Source of the DNA: Streptomyces sp. C10-9-1
GTDB taxonomy: Bacteria; Actinomycetota; Actinomycetes; Streptomycetales; Streptomycetaceae
DNA length: 64,000 nt
Assembly (NCBI RefSeq): GCF_024497955.1
Contig: NZ_JANHKP010000011.1
Span: 1 to 64,000 of the forward strand
Reading direction: 5' to 3'
Positions 20,051-28,460 of the stretch are shown piece by piece. A model generated the notes under the pieces. That model worked only from the letters and a program-made list of their open reading frames with translations, ran no database searches and was not told where the DNA came from. Position 1 is the stretch's first letter. Every line of letters starts with the position of its first letter. The translations under genes were made by a program, and so were the position numbers.

Positions 20051-20653
20051 ATGGACGCGGAACAGTACGGCGGATACGGGCGGGGTCGTGGACACTGCGG
20101 GCCCGGTCATCGCGGCGGTGGGGAGCGGGAGGGGCACAGGGCGGCCTTCGGGCCCTTCGGCCCCGGCTTCGGCGGCCCCTTCGGCGGGGGACGCGGGCGC
20201 GGCGGAGGTCGCGGCAGGGCCCGCCGCGGCGATGTGCGGGCCTCGATCCTGGCGCTGCTCAAGGACCGGCCCATGCACGGCTACGAGATGATCCAGGAGA
20301 TCGCCGAACGCAGCGGCGGGGCGTGGAAGCCCAGCCCCGGATCGGTCTACCCCACCCTCCAGCTGCTGGAGGACGAGGGACTGATCACGAGTGCCAGCGA
20401 GGGCGGCAAGAAGCTGTTCACCCTGACCGGCGCGGGGCGCGCCGAGGCCGAGTCGGGTCCCGAGGCCCCCTGGGAGGAGGCCGGTCGCGGTGTCGACTGG
20501 GACACCGTCAACGAGGTCCGACAGGCGGGCTTCGGACTGATGGAGGCGTTCGGGCAGGTCTGGAAGACCGGCTCCCCGGAACAGCGGCAGAAGGCCGTCG
20601 CCGTGATCAACGAGGCACGCAAGAAGCTCTACCTCATCCTCGCTGACGACTGA
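20051..20653 (+). CDS. PadR-family transcriptional regulator
   Basis: 200 aa. The first ~55 residues are Gly/Arg-rich and low-complexity (HRGGGEREGH, GRGRGGGRGRARRG). The PadR winged helix (about 60-140) follows: VRASILALLKDRPMHGYEMI, then GSVYPTLQLLEDEGLI and KLFTLTGAGRAE. The C-terminal helices form the dimer region. Most PadR proteins repress a neighbouring transporter and themselves. ATG start at 20051 after GGAAGGAG. The final codons lie in a heptamer repeat. Confidence 0.87.
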   Translation: MDAEQYGGYGRGRGHCGPGHRGGGEREGHRAAFGPFGPGFGGPFGGGRGRGGGRGRARRGDVRASILALLKDRPMHGYEMIQEIAERSGGAWKPSPGSVYPTLQLLEDEGLITSASEGGKKLFTLTGAGRAEAESGPEAPWEEAGRGVDWDTVNEVRQAGFGLMEAFGQVWKTGSPEQRQKAVAVINEARKKLYLILADD

Positions 20654-20670
20654 CGACTGACGACTGACGA
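20643..20670 (+). repeat. Heptamer microsatellite CTGACGA x4 at the PadR stop codon
   Basis: Four perfect CTGACGA copies (20643-20670) spanning the last codons and the TGA of the PadR gene. Slippage would change only the last residues of the protein. Confidence 0.9.
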
Positions 20671-20892
20671 CTCGACGGCGTGCGGCAGGCGCACAGGGCG
20701 GGGCATGGCCCGGGACCCGCGGTGGCGGGTCCGGGGCCACGCCCGCATCCGGGGCAGGGCGGCGCGCGGGCCGTGGGGGGCGATCTCCTCCGCAGGGATG
20801 AGGCGCCCGGGACGCGTGCCCGACCTGCGTCGGATGGGCGGATGCTCCCCTGCGGGGAGGTTTTCGTGCCGGATGCCTGGTGAAGTGGGAGG

Positions 20893-21468
20893 GTGTACAG
20901 CTCCGCCCCGCCGACACGGCCCTGCCGCGCCTTTGCCGACCGCCCCGCCGCCCCGGGCGCCGGGCCCGCCGCCGTCCTCTCGGGCGCGCGCCGCAGGGCT
21001 CTGCGCGGCGGCGACCGGCACACCGACACCGCCCACCTCCTGCACTCGCTGCTGGAGAGCGACGACCGGGCGCGCGCGGCCGTCGGAGACCCTGCGCGGG
21101 CGGCCCGGGTACTCGGCTACCTCGTGCAGCGCAGCATCGGGTACGGGCTGCGCTGGCAGCGCACGGTGGAGGGGGTGCCCCCGAGGCCGGGCCACGCCGC
21201 ACGGTGCGGGAGCGGGTCCCGCGCCTCCGCCTCGGCCGCGCTGTCCCCCTCGGCGGCGGGCGCCGTCGCCGCCGCGTCCGCCCGCGCCCGCCGCCGGGGC
21301 GGCGACGAGGCGACGGGACTCGACCTGCTCGCCTCCCTGGCCGCGGACCCCACCTGCCGCGCCGTGGAGGTGCTGCGGCGGGCGGGTGTCGACCCGGCCG
21401 TCCTGACGGACCGGATCGCGAGCCGTCTCGACATGTGTCACAGGGGTGACGGTCCTGACGGGCGCTGA
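20893..21468 (+). CDS. Clp N-terminal-domain (ClpR-like) protein
   Basis: 191 aa. Two helical Clp-N-type repeats: HTDTAHLLHSLLESDDRARA with RVLGYLVQRSIGYG, then EATGLDLLASLAADPTCRAV with VLRRAGVDPAVLTDRI. No ATPase domain follows, so it is a stand-alone Clp-N protein, possibly an adaptor; the function is not known. GTG start at 20893 preceded by GTGGGAGG. The EamA transporter gene follows after 12 bp and is probably co-transcribed. Confidence 0.65.
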   Translation: MYSSAPPTRPCRAFADRPAAPGAGPAAVLSGARRRALRGGDRHTDTAHLLHSLLESDDRARAAVGDPARAARVLGYLVQRSIGYGLRWQRTVEGVPPRPGHAARCGSGSRASASAALSPSAAGAVAAASARARRRGGDEATGLDLLASLAADPTCRAVEVLRRAGVDPAVLTDRIASRLDMCHRGDGPDGR

Positions 21469-21480
21469 CATCATGGCCCG

Positions 21481-22479
21481 ATGCACGTGTCCTCGGGAAG
21501 AAGTGCCGGGCTGGGCCTCGCCCTCGCCTCGGCCTTCGCGTTCGGCGGTTCGGGAGTCGCGGCCAAGCCGCTGATCGAGGCGGGGCTCGACCCGCTCCAT
21601 GTGGTGTGGCTGCGGGTGGCCGGGGCGGCGCTGGTGATGCTGCCCGTCGCCTGGCGCCACCGCGACCTCGTCCGGCGGCGCCCCGCGCTGCTCGCGGGGT
21701 TCGGCCTGCTGGCCGTCGCGGGCGTGCAGGCCTGCTACTTCGCCGCCATCTCCCGCATCCCGGTCGGCGTGGCGCTGCTCATCGAGTACCTGGGCCCCGC
21801 CCTCCTGCTCGGCTGGGTGCGTTTCGTCCAGCGCCGCCCCGTGACCCGCGCGGCCGCCTTCGGTGTGGCACTGGCCGTCGTCGGCCTCGCCTGCGTCGTC
21901 GAGGCCTGGGCCGGGCTCCGCTTCGACCTCCTCGGGATGCTGCTGGCCCTGGGTGCGGCCTGCTGCCAGGTCGGCTACTTCGTCCTCGCCGACCAGGGCG
22001 GGGACGCGGAGGACCCGCCCGCCCCGCTGGGTGTCATCGCCTACGGCCTGCTGGTCGGCGCGGCCGTGCTGACCCTGGTCGCCCGGCCCTGGGGCATGGA
22101 CTGGGCCGTGCTGGCCGGCGGGGCGTCCATGGACGGCAGCCCGGTGCCGGCCGCCCTTCTCCTGGGCTGGGTGGTCCTGGTGGCCACGGTGCTCGCCTAC
22201 ACCACCGGTGTCCTCGCCGTGCGCCGGCTCTCCCCGCAGGTGGCGGGGGTGGTCGCCTGCCTGGAGGCGGTGGTCGCCACCGCCTTCGCCTGGATCCTGC
22301 TCGGCGAGCACCTCTCGCTGCCGCAGGTCCTCGGCGGCGCGGTCGTCCTGCTCGGCGCCTTCATCGCCCAGTCCCAGGCCCCTCGCCCGTCGTCCGGGCC
22401 GGTGGCGGCGGGCGGGCCGGAGGGGGCCTCAGACGCCGCGGACGGTCGGGGCGCCCCGGCCGCGGCGGCGGGGAGCTGA
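21481..22479 (+). CDS. EamA/RhaT-type drug-metabolite transporter (10 TM)
   Basis: 332 aa with about ten membrane helices and the internal duplication of the DMT superfamily; each half carries an EamA domain (first half AFAFGGSGVAAKPLIEAGLD; second half ending VLGGAVVLLGAFIAQS). Exports small metabolites; substrate unknown. The C-terminal ~35 residues are Gly/Ala/Pro-rich and soluble. Follows the Clp-N gene by 12 bp. Confidence 0.83.
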   Translation: MHVSSGRSAGLGLALASAFAFGGSGVAAKPLIEAGLDPLHVVWLRVAGAALVMLPVAWRHRDLVRRRPALLAGFGLLAVAGVQACYFAAISRIPVGVALLIEYLGPALLLGWVRFVQRRPVTRAAAFGVALAVVGLACVVEAWAGLRFDLLGMLLALGAACCQVGYFVLADQGGDAEDPPAPLGVIAYGLLVGAAVLTLVARPWGMDWAVLAGGASMDGSPVPAALLLGWVVLVATVLAYTTGVLAVRRLSPQVAGVVACLEAVVATAFAWILLGEHLSLPQVLGGAVVLLGAFIAQSQAPRPSSGPVAAGGPEGASDAADGRGAPAAAAGS

Positions 22480-22546
22480 CCGGCCCGAGGCCGCGGCGCG
22501 GCACCGCGCACCCCGGGACGCGGTCGGGAGGGCACGCGGCAGCCGC

Positions 22547-22552
22547 TAGGGT
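22547..22552 (+). promoter_or_regulatory. -10 element (TAGGGT) for a leaderless transcript
   Basis: TAGGGT at 22547-22552 followed by 7 bp and then an ATG at 22560, the spacing of a leaderless Streptomyces transcript. The -35 is weak. Confidence 0.5.
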
Positions 22553-22559
22553 GGGGCAC

Positions 22560-22595
22560 ATGCATTCGACCGTGCTTCCGCCTCCCGCCGCCTGA
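22560..22595 (+). CDS. Putative leader peptide (uORF, 11 aa) upstream of the second EamA gene
   Basis: A short frame encoding MHSTVLPPPAA and a TGA. Its ATG falls at the predicted transcription start (TAGGGT 7 bp upstream). Three consecutive prolines just before the stop are a known cause of ribosome stalling. A small stem (CCCGCC / GGCGGG) overlaps its end and a stronger 8-bp hairpin follows at 22626-22644, before the EamA start at 22713. A ribosome-dependent attenuator is plausible but not shown. Confidence 0.35.
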   Translation: MHSTVLPPPAA

Positions 22596-22625
22596 GGCGG
22601 GCGGCAGTCAGCAGACAAGGACCGG

Positions 22626-22644
22626 GCCCGGGGCGACCCCGGGC
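22626..22644 (+). promoter_or_regulatory. Hairpin in the leader of the second EamA gene
   Basis: 8-bp perfect stem (22626-22633 with 22637-22644) with CGA loop, between the uORF and the EamA start codon. Candidate terminator or anti-terminator arm. Confidence 0.45.
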
Positions 22645-22712
22645 GGACGGGTGCTGCCCGCACGACCTCCCGCAGGCAGACCCTCTCTCCCGTTCCTCGT
22701 TCGGAGCCACAC

Positions 22713-23678
22713 GTGTCGCATCCCTCCACCGCTCCCGTCGGCGTGCCCGTCGGCCGGAGTCTCGTCTACCTGGTCTTCGCAGGCGTCGCCTGGGGCACCG
22801 CGGGTGCCGCCGCCTCGCTCGTCTTCGCCGCCGCCGACCTCGGCCCCCTGGCCCTGTCCTTCTGGCGCTGCGTCGGGGGACTCCTGCTGCTCCTGCCCGT
22901 GCTGGCCCTGCGGGCCCGCAGGCGACCCGTCCGCACGTCCGAGCCGCGGCGGCGGCGGCTGGTGCGGATCCTGGGTACCGGCATCGGCCTGACGCTCTTC
23001 CAGAGTGCCTACTTCGCCGCGGTGGAGGCGACCGGGCTGGCCGTGGCCACCGTGGTCACCCTCGGCGCGGGCCCCGTGCTGATCGCCCTGGGGGCGCGCC
23101 TGGCGATGGGCGAGCGCCTGGGCCGCGGCGGGGTGCTCGCCGTCGCGGGGGCCCTGGCGGGGCTCGCGGTGCTCGTGCTGGGCGGCGAGCGCGCCCTGGT
23201 GCGGCCGCCCGGGATCGCCCTCGCCCTGCTCTCGGCGGCGGGCTACGCGGCCATCACCCTGCTGACCCGCCACCTCGGCCGGACGGGCGGCGGCGGCGAC
23301 TCCCTGTCGACCACGGCGTGGGCCTTCGCGATCGGTGCCGCCGGGCTGCTTCCCCTCGCCCTGTCCGAGGGCGTGCTGCCGCACACGGCCGAACCCGCCC
23401 GGGTCGCACTGCTGCTCGTGTACGTGGCCGCGGTCCCGACGGCGCTGGCCTACGCGCTGTACTTCGCGGGCGCCGCCCGCGTCCGGGCCGCCACGGTTTC
23501 CGTGATCATGCTGCTCGAACCCGTCAGTGCCGCCGTGATCGCCGTAGCCCTTCTGGGGGAGCGGCTGTCGGTCGCCACCGTGGCCGGAACCCTCCTGCTG
23601 CTCTCCGCGGTGGCGGGTCTGTCGGCCGCCGAGGCCAGGGGCGCGGCCGCGCGGCGCCGCACGGTGGCGCCCGCCTAG
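22713..23678 (+). CDS. EamA/RhaT-type drug-metabolite transporter
   Basis: 321 aa, ten predicted helices with two EamA halves (SLVYLVFAGVAWGTAGAAAS ... FWRCVGGLLLLLPVLALRAR in the first, PTALAYALYFAGAARVRAAT and LLEPVSAAVIAVALLGERLS in the second). The EPVSAAVIAVALLGE motif is characteristic of this transporter class. Substrate unknown. GTG start at 22713 without a strong ribosome-binding site. It is separated from the first EamA gene by a 233-bp leader with a uORF and hairpins, so it is probably regulated separately. Confidence 0.83.
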   Translation: MSHPSTAPVGVPVGRSLVYLVFAGVAWGTAGAAASLVFAAADLGPLALSFWRCVGGLLLLLPVLALRARRRPVRTSEPRRRRLVRILGTGIGLTLFQSAYFAAVEATGLAVATVVTLGAGPVLIALGARLAMGERLGRGGVLAVAGALAGLAVLVLGGERALVRPPGIALALLSAAGYAAITLLTRHLGRTGGGGDSLSTTAWAFAIGAAGLLPLALSEGVLPHTAEPARVALLLVYVAAVPTALAYALYFAGAARVRAATVSVIMLLEPVSAAVIAVALLGERLSVATVAGTLLLLSAVAGLSAAEARGAAARRRTVAPA

Positions 23679-23701
23679 GAGCTGTCCGGGCGGACAGGTG
23701 A

Positions 23702-23740
23702 CCGCCCCGTGCCTGGGTCCTTGGTCCGGGCACGGGGCGG
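23702..23740. terminator. Terminator after the second EamA gene
   Basis: Perfect 12-bp stem (23702-23713 with 23729-23740), 15-nt loop, between convergent genes. Confidence 0.8.
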
Positions 23741-23888
23741 GGCCGGGTCGGCAGCCGCTCGCGCGCGGCGTCCCGCCCGTCCGGTCCCCCCGCGGCCCCC
23801 GGCGCCGCCGGCCGGTGAAGCCGCACGCCGACACGGGCTACGAGTCCGCACCCGCGCCGATGGCTCCGCGAACCGACGTGGGAGGGCG

Positions 23889-24269
23889 TCAGCCGAAGAC
23901 GACGGAGCGGAAGTGCAGCCGCTCGCCGAGATTCCGGCCCGGGGCCATGACGAAGTACGTGTCCCCCTCGCAGCCGGCTTCGAGGAACACGGTGGCGGTG
24001 GCGTCCGTGCGGTTCCGGGGGGCGAAGGCGGGGACGTCGTTGCCGACCGTCTCGGGGACGTCGACGTACACCCCGCTCTCCGGGTCCGCCAGGGTCCCGT
24101 TCAGGTTGATGCCGCCGGGACCGGCATAGGCGTACGCGAAGTCCCCTGTGGCGGCCGAGGCCGGCGAGGCGGGCAGGGCGACAAGGAGAGCGAGCGCGCC
24201 GAGACCGGCGGCCAGGGTGCTGCGCACGTGCAGGGGATGTACTCCAAGGGGGAGTGCGATGCGGGACAC
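23889..24269 (-). CDS. Small secreted protein of unknown function
   Basis: About 126 aa. A classical signal peptide (TLAAGLGALALLVALPASPASAA) ends near residue 40, leaving a mature domain of about 85 aa with a single Cys (FLEAGCEGD) and GPGGINLNGTLADPESGVYV. Family not recognised. The start GTG at 24269 is chosen because GGGAGGG lies 4-10 nt upstream; an ATG at 24284 and a GTG at 24227 are alternatives. Confidence 0.65.
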   Translation of the reverse strand: MSRIALPLGVHPLHVRSTLAAGLGALALLVALPASPASAATGDFAYAYAGPGGINLNGTLADPESGVYVDVPETVGNDVPAFAPRNRTDATATVFLEAGCEGDTYFVMAPGRNLGERLHFRSVVFG

Positions 24270-24450
24270 CTCACCCTCCCCCACGGGCGGTCCGTGGTGA
24301 GCGCGTCGTGCTCGCGGGAAGGTTCCGCTTCACCCGTTCGGACCGGCGCCCGCCGCTGCGGCCCGCGGCTCCGGCAGGGCTGGATCAGGACCGGTGCGGC
24401 CCCCGGCCGGGGCGGGCGGGAGGCGAGGGCCCCGCCCGCGCCGGGTCCCC

Positions 24451-25155
24451 TCAGGCGCGGGCGGCCAGGTAGGGCGGCAGCGCGATCGCGGCGTCCAGGT
24501 CCGCTGCCGGCACCGGCTCGCCGTGGGTGCGGGACACCGGCAGCACTCCTGCCCAGTGGGGGAGCGCCAGGTCCTCGGCGTCGTCGTTCGGGCCGCCCGC
24601 ACGGGACTTGGCCGACACCTCGGCGAGGTCCAGCCGCAGGACGGCCGTCGCCGCCAGCTCCCTGGCGTCGGCGGGGCGGGAGTCGGCCGAGCGGCCCGCC
24701 ACCACCTGGTCCACCAGCGCGTCCAGCGCGGTGCGCTTCTCCTGCGGATCCGTCACCTGGTACGCGGTGCCGTGCACCACGACGGAGCGGTAGTTGACGG
24801 AGTGGTGGAAGGCGGAGCGGGCCAGGACCAGTCCGTCGACATGGGTGACCGTCAGGCACACCGCCAGGCCCGGGTCCGGCTCCCCGGCCATCCGCAGCGG
24901 CCTGGAGCCGGTCGACCCGTGCACGTACAGTGCCTCGCCGACCCGGGTGTAGAGCGTGGGCAGGACGACGGGCGCACCGTCGCGGACGAACCCGAGGTGG
25001 CACAGGTAGCCCTCGTCGAGTATCGCGTGGACGGTCCCGCGGTCGTAGGACGCGCGGTCCCGGGACCGGGTCGGCACGGTGCGTCCGGTCCGCGGGTAGG
25101 CGGACGTCTCGGCGGGCGGGAGGGTCCCGGTGGTCTCCGGCATTGCGGTCTCCAT
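24451..25155 (-). CDS. Pyridoxamine 5'-phosphate oxidase-like flavin-binding protein
   Basis: 234 aa with a split-barrel PNPOx-like fold: ILDEGYLCHLGFVRDGAPVV, LYVHGSTGSRPLRM, ARSAFHHSVNYRSVVVHG and the C-terminal WAGVLPVSRTHGEPV. Related proteins bind FMN or F420, or are non-catalytic. The ATG at 25155 abuts the palindrome shared with the divergent MocR gene, so regulation by that PLP-dependent regulator is likely, perhaps linked to vitamin B6 or flavin metabolism (inference). Confidence 0.82.
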   Translation of the reverse strand: METAMPETTGTLPPAETSAYPRTGRTVPTRSRDRASYDRGTVHAILDEGYLCHLGFVRDGAPVVLPTLYTRVGEALYVHGSTGSRPLRMAGEPDPGLAVCLTVTHVDGLVLARSAFHHSVNYRSVVVHGTAYQVTDPQEKRTALDALVDQVVAGRSADSRPADARELAATAVLRLDLAEVSAKSRAGGPNDDAEDLALPHWAGVLPVSRTHGEPVPAADLDAAIALPPYLAARA

Positions 25156-25171
25156 TGCACTAGTGCATAAT
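25143..25171. promoter_or_regulatory. Divergent promoter/operator with 12-bp palindrome (MocR site)
   Basis: Perfect palindrome TGCACTAGTGCA at 25156-25167. On the + strand it lies between a -35 TTGCGG (25143-25148) and a -10 CATAAT (25166-25171) with 17-bp spacing, the layout of a regulator-controlled promoter. Confidence 0.7.
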
Positions 25172-25178
25172 CATGTTT

Positions 25179-26513
25179 GTGCTAGGAGAGTATCGGATCA
25201 GTGGGCGGCGTGCATCGGAGATCGCCGCGAGCATCGAGCAGGCAGTGGGCTCAGGCGCGCTCGACCCGGGCCAACTGCTCCCGCCCATGAGGGCGTTGGC
25301 CGTCGAGCTGGGCGTCAACCCCAATACCGTCGCGGCCGCCTACCGGACCCTGCGCGAGCGCGGGGTGATCGAGACGGACGGCCGTCGGGGCAGCCGCATC
25401 CGCCCGCGCCCGGCCACCACCCCGCGCAACGCCGTCCGGGTGGAGGCACCGCCGGGCGTGCGCGACGTGGGCAAGGGCAACCCCGACACGGCCCTGCTGC
25501 CGCCCCTGCACGAGGCGTTCGCCGAGGCCACCCGCATCCTGGACCGGCACCCCGTGCTCTACGGGGAGGAGCCGCTGGACCCGGAGTTCGCGCGCCTGGC
25601 CCGTGCCTCGCTCGACGCCGAAGGGGTCCCCGCGGGGCCGCTCGCCGCGACCTCCGGCGCGCTGGACGCGATCGAGCGGGTGCTCGCCGCCCACCTGAGG
25701 CCCGGCGACGGCGTCGCGGTGGAGGACCCGGGATGGGGCAGCCTGCTGGAACTGGTCACCGCCCGGGGCTTCCGCGCCGTACCGGTCGGCGTCGACGACG
25801 AGGGACCCCTCGCGGCCGACGTGGAGCGCGTCCTCGCGGGTGGGGCCCGTGCGCTCATCGTCACCTGCCGCGCGCAGAACCCCACCGGCGCGGCGATCAC
25901 CGCGGAACGCGCCACCGCGCTCAGGGCGGTCCTGGGGCGGCACCCCGGCGTCCTGCTCGTGGAGGACGACCACGGTCACGCGATCGTCGACGAGCCCCTC
26001 AGGCCGCTCGCCGGGGCCACGGCGCACTGGGCGTTCGTGCGGTCGGTGGCCAAGGCGTACGGCCCCGACCTGCGGGTGGCGGTGCTCACCGGCGACGGCG
26101 TCACCGTGGACCGCGTCCAGGGCCGCCTCGGCCTCGGCCCCGGCTGGGTCAGCCGCATCCTCCAGCGGGCCGTCGCCCGCCTGTGGGAGGCGGGCAGCGT
26201 GGACGTACGGGCCGTGGCCCGGGCGTACGGGGAGCGCAGGGAGGCCCTGCTGGAGGGCCTGGCGCGGCGCGGCGTCCCGGCCCGGGGCCGCAGCGGCATG
26301 AACGTGTGGGTGCCGGTCGCCGACGAGACGGGCGCGGTGACCCGGCTGCTGCACGCGGGCTGGGCCGTCGCACCGGGGGCCCGCTTCCGGCTGTCGAGCC
26401 CGCCCGCCGTCCGGATCACCGTCTCCGGGCTGGCCCCCGCCGAGATCGAGGAACTGGCCGGTGCCGTGGCCGAGGCGGTGAGGGGCTCCTCCCGCGCGCC
26501 GCGCTACGGCTGA
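25179..26513 (+). CDS. MocR-type GntR regulator with aminotransferase-like domain
   Basis: About 444 aa. The N-terminal GntR winged helix (residues ~5-70; PPMRALAVELGVNPNTVAAA, RTLRERGVIETDGRRGSRI) is joined to a fold-type I aminotransferase-like domain. The PLP lysine is present in VRSVAKAYGPDLRVAVLTG, and the phosphate/ring-binding AQNPTG and EDDHGHAI motifs are intact. MocR proteins use PLP or an amino-acid adduct as effector. GTG 25179 lies 7 bp after the CATAAT -10, suggesting a leaderless mRNA; ATG 25173 in the same frame would precede the predicted transcript start. Confidence 0.87.
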   Translation: MLGEYRISGRRASEIAASIEQAVGSGALDPGQLLPPMRALAVELGVNPNTVAAAYRTLRERGVIETDGRRGSRIRPRPATTPRNAVRVEAPPGVRDVGKGNPDTALLPPLHEAFAEATRILDRHPVLYGEEPLDPEFARLARASLDAEGVPAGPLAATSGALDAIERVLAAHLRPGDGVAVEDPGWGSLLELVTARGFRAVPVGVDDEGPLAADVERVLAGGARALIVTCRAQNPTGAAITAERATALRAVLGRHPGVLLVEDDHGHAIVDEPLRPLAGATAHWAFVRSVAKAYGPDLRVAVLTGDGVTVDRVQGRLGLGPGWVSRILQRAVARLWEAGSVDVRAVARAYGERREALLEGLARRGVPARGRSGMNVWVPVADETGAVTRLLHAGWAVAPGARFRLSSPPAVRITVSGLAPAEIEELAGAVAEAVRGSSRAPRYG

Positions 26514-26659
26514 CCGCTCCCGCCCGGCAGGGCGGGCCGCCCGCCCCCCGGGGTCCCGTGCGGCGGCCCGAAAACGGCGCCGCGGGCGGCCCCCGGCCCC
26601 GGGCCCGCAGTTCCGGCTGCGGACCTCGGAGCGCGGCGGCCGCCCGCAGCGCAGGACGG

Positions 26660-26698
26660 ACCGTCCGGGGTACTGCCGACCCGCGCACCCCGGACGGT
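26660..26698. repeat. Inverted repeat in the MocR-Rieske gap
   Basis: 12-bp perfect inverted repeat (26660-26671 with 26687-26698), about 150 bp beyond the MocR stop. Possible secondary terminator. Confidence 0.45.
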
Positions 26699-26767
26699 TC
26701 CGTCGGCCGGGCGCATGCACGCACCACCCTGCGCGCCGCATGGCCCGGCCCTTCGCGTGACCACGGT

Positions 26768-26807
26768 GCCCGGATCCGCCCGCTGACCCCGGCGGGCGGA
26801 TCCGGGC
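26768..26807. terminator. Bidirectional terminator between MocR and the Rieske gene
   Basis: 16-bp perfect stem (26768-26783 with 26792-26807), 8-nt loop, just before the convergent Rieske gene stop at 26813. Confidence 0.85.
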
Positions 26808-26812
26808 CCGCG

Positions 26813-27277
26813 TCACGCGAGCCTGATGGTGTCCCCCTCGACCGTGATCGACGCGGGCGGCAGCGGCGCGGTCGCGGGACCGCCCTTGACGCTGCCGTCG
26901 TTGGCGTCGAACAGGCTGTTGTGACACGGGCAGGTGATGACGCCCTCGGAGACGCCCTTGACCGCGCACCCCTGGTGGGTGCACTTCGAGGAGAACGCCT
27001 TGAACGTGCCGGGCTCGGGCTGCGTCACCACCACGTCGCCGACGACCATGCCGCCGCCCTCGGGGATGTCCGCCGTCTTGGCGAGCACCGTTCCGCCCCC
27101 CGCGCCGGGCTCGCCGCCTCCCGCGCCCGCCCCGCCGCCCGCGGGCGGGACCTCGGCCGACTGCGCGGGGTCGTCCGTCCCGCAGGCGGCCAGGGCGACG
27201 GTGAGACCGGCTCCGCCCACCGCGGCCACGACGGTGCGGCGCGTCACGGTGCGTGCGGTCCCCTGCGATCCGGTCAT
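26813..27277 (-). CDS. Rieske [2Fe-2S] lipoprotein, Tat-exported
   Basis: 154 aa. Signal region with an RR motif (TRRTVVAAVGGAGLTVALAAC) ending in a lipobox, so it should be exported folded and lipid-anchored. A Gly-rich linker (about 45-65) is followed by the Rieske domain with both cluster motifs, CTHQGC and CPCHNS. Probably an electron-transfer protein of the outer membrane face; partner unknown. ATG at 27277 with GAGGGAGCAAGC upstream. Confidence 0.88.
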   Translation of the reverse strand: MTGSQGTARTVTRRTVVAAVGGAGLTVALAACGTDDPAQSAEVPPAGGGAGAGGGEPGAGGGTVLAKTADIPEGGGMVVGDVVVTQPEPGTFKAFSSKCTHQGCAVKGVSEGVITCPCHNSLFDANDGSVKGGPATAPLPPASITVEGDTIRLA

Positions 27278-27419
27278 GCTTGCTCCCTCGTCACGGCCGG
27301 CCCCGTGCCGGCCCGTTCACCCGGGAGTACGCGCCCGCGGCGGCGGGCGTTCAACCGGTCGCGGAATTCTCCCGCCCCGCCGTGCGGGCCCCGCCGGGAG
27401 GCCGGCACGGCGGAGGCCC

Positions 27420-28187
27420 TCAGCGACCGTCGCCGAAGACGGCCGGGCGCTTCTCCAGGAAGGCGCGCATCCCCTCCTTCTGGTCCGGACCGGCGAACAG
27501 CGCGTGGAAGACCCGCCGTTCGAAGCGCACGCCCTCGCTCAACGGGGACTCCAGCGCCCGGTCCACCGCCTCGCGCGCGGCCCGCACGGCGGGGGTGCTG
27601 AACGAGGCGATCGTGCGGGCCATCCCGGCGGCCTCCTCCCGCAACCGGTCGGCGGGCACCACGCGGGCGACCAGGCCGGAGCGCTCGGCCTCGGCCGCGT
27701 CCATGGTGCGGCCCGTCAGGACGAGGTCCATGGCCTTGGCCTTGCCGACCAGCCCGGTCAGCCGCTGGGTGCCGCCGATCCCCGGGATCACGCCCAGGCG
27801 TATCTCCGGCTGGCCGAAGACGGCCGTGTCGGCGGCGACCACGGTGTCGCACATCATGGCCAGTTCGCACCCGCCCCCCAGCGCATAGCCCGCGACCGCG
27901 GCGATCCGGGGCGTGCGCAGCCGGGCGAACCGCTCCCAGCGGCCGAAGTAGTCCTCCGCGAGCATCTCCGGCGCGGTCTTCTCCGCCATCTCCCGGACGT
28001 CCGCCCCGGCGGCGAACACCTTCTCGGAGCCGGTGACGACGATGCAGCCGGTCCCCGGATCGTCGTCCAGGGGCTCCAGCAGGGCGAGCAGTTCGTCCAG
28101 CAGCGGGGTGCCGAGGGCGTTGAGCGCCTCGGGGCGGTGCAGCGTGACGGTCAGGACCCTGCCGTCGCGTTCGGTCCTCAGGTACAC
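27420..28187 (-). CDS. Enoyl-CoA hydratase/isomerase family protein
   Basis: 255 aa, full-length crotonase fold. The oxyanion-hole segments FAAGADVREM and GYALGGGCELAMMCD are present, and both catalytic glutamates of classical enoyl-CoA hydratase are retained (GGGCELA and PEIRLGVIPGIGGTQRL). It hydrates trans-2-enoyl-CoA in beta-oxidation. It stands alone, 273 bp downstream of the membrane reductase gene; whether it belongs to the neighbouring adenylation pair is unknown. Confidence 0.88.
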   Translation of the reverse strand: MYLRTERDGRVLTVTLHRPEALNALGTPLLDELLALLEPLDDDPGTGCIVVTGSEKVFAAGADVREMAEKTAPEMLAEDYFGRWERFARLRTPRIAAVAGYALGGGCELAMMCDTVVAADTAVFGQPEIRLGVIPGIGGTQRLTGLVGKAKAMDLVLTGRTMDAAEAERSGLVARVVPADRLREEAAGMARTIASFSTPAVRAAREAVDRALESPLSEGVRFERRVFHALFAGPDQKEGMRAFLEKRPAVFGDGR

Positions 28188-28460
28188 GGGTGTCCCTTCT
28201 GCGCAGGAGTGCGGTCGTGGTGCGGTCGTGGTGCGGAGCGGGTGCGGGACGCCGCGGCGCGGCCCGGGGCCCTGTCCCGCGGTCCCCGGTGGATCGGCGT
28301 GCGGCCGCGGACGCGGTGCGCCGCACGGCGGGGGCCGTCCTGCCGCGCGGCCGAGGAGGCGGTCGGAGGCACGGTGTTCGCCGGGCGCACGCGGACGGTG
28401 CGACAGCGCGGCGAGGTGCCGTGGCCGTCGCCGCGCCCACCGCGGCGTGCGGAACGGACC

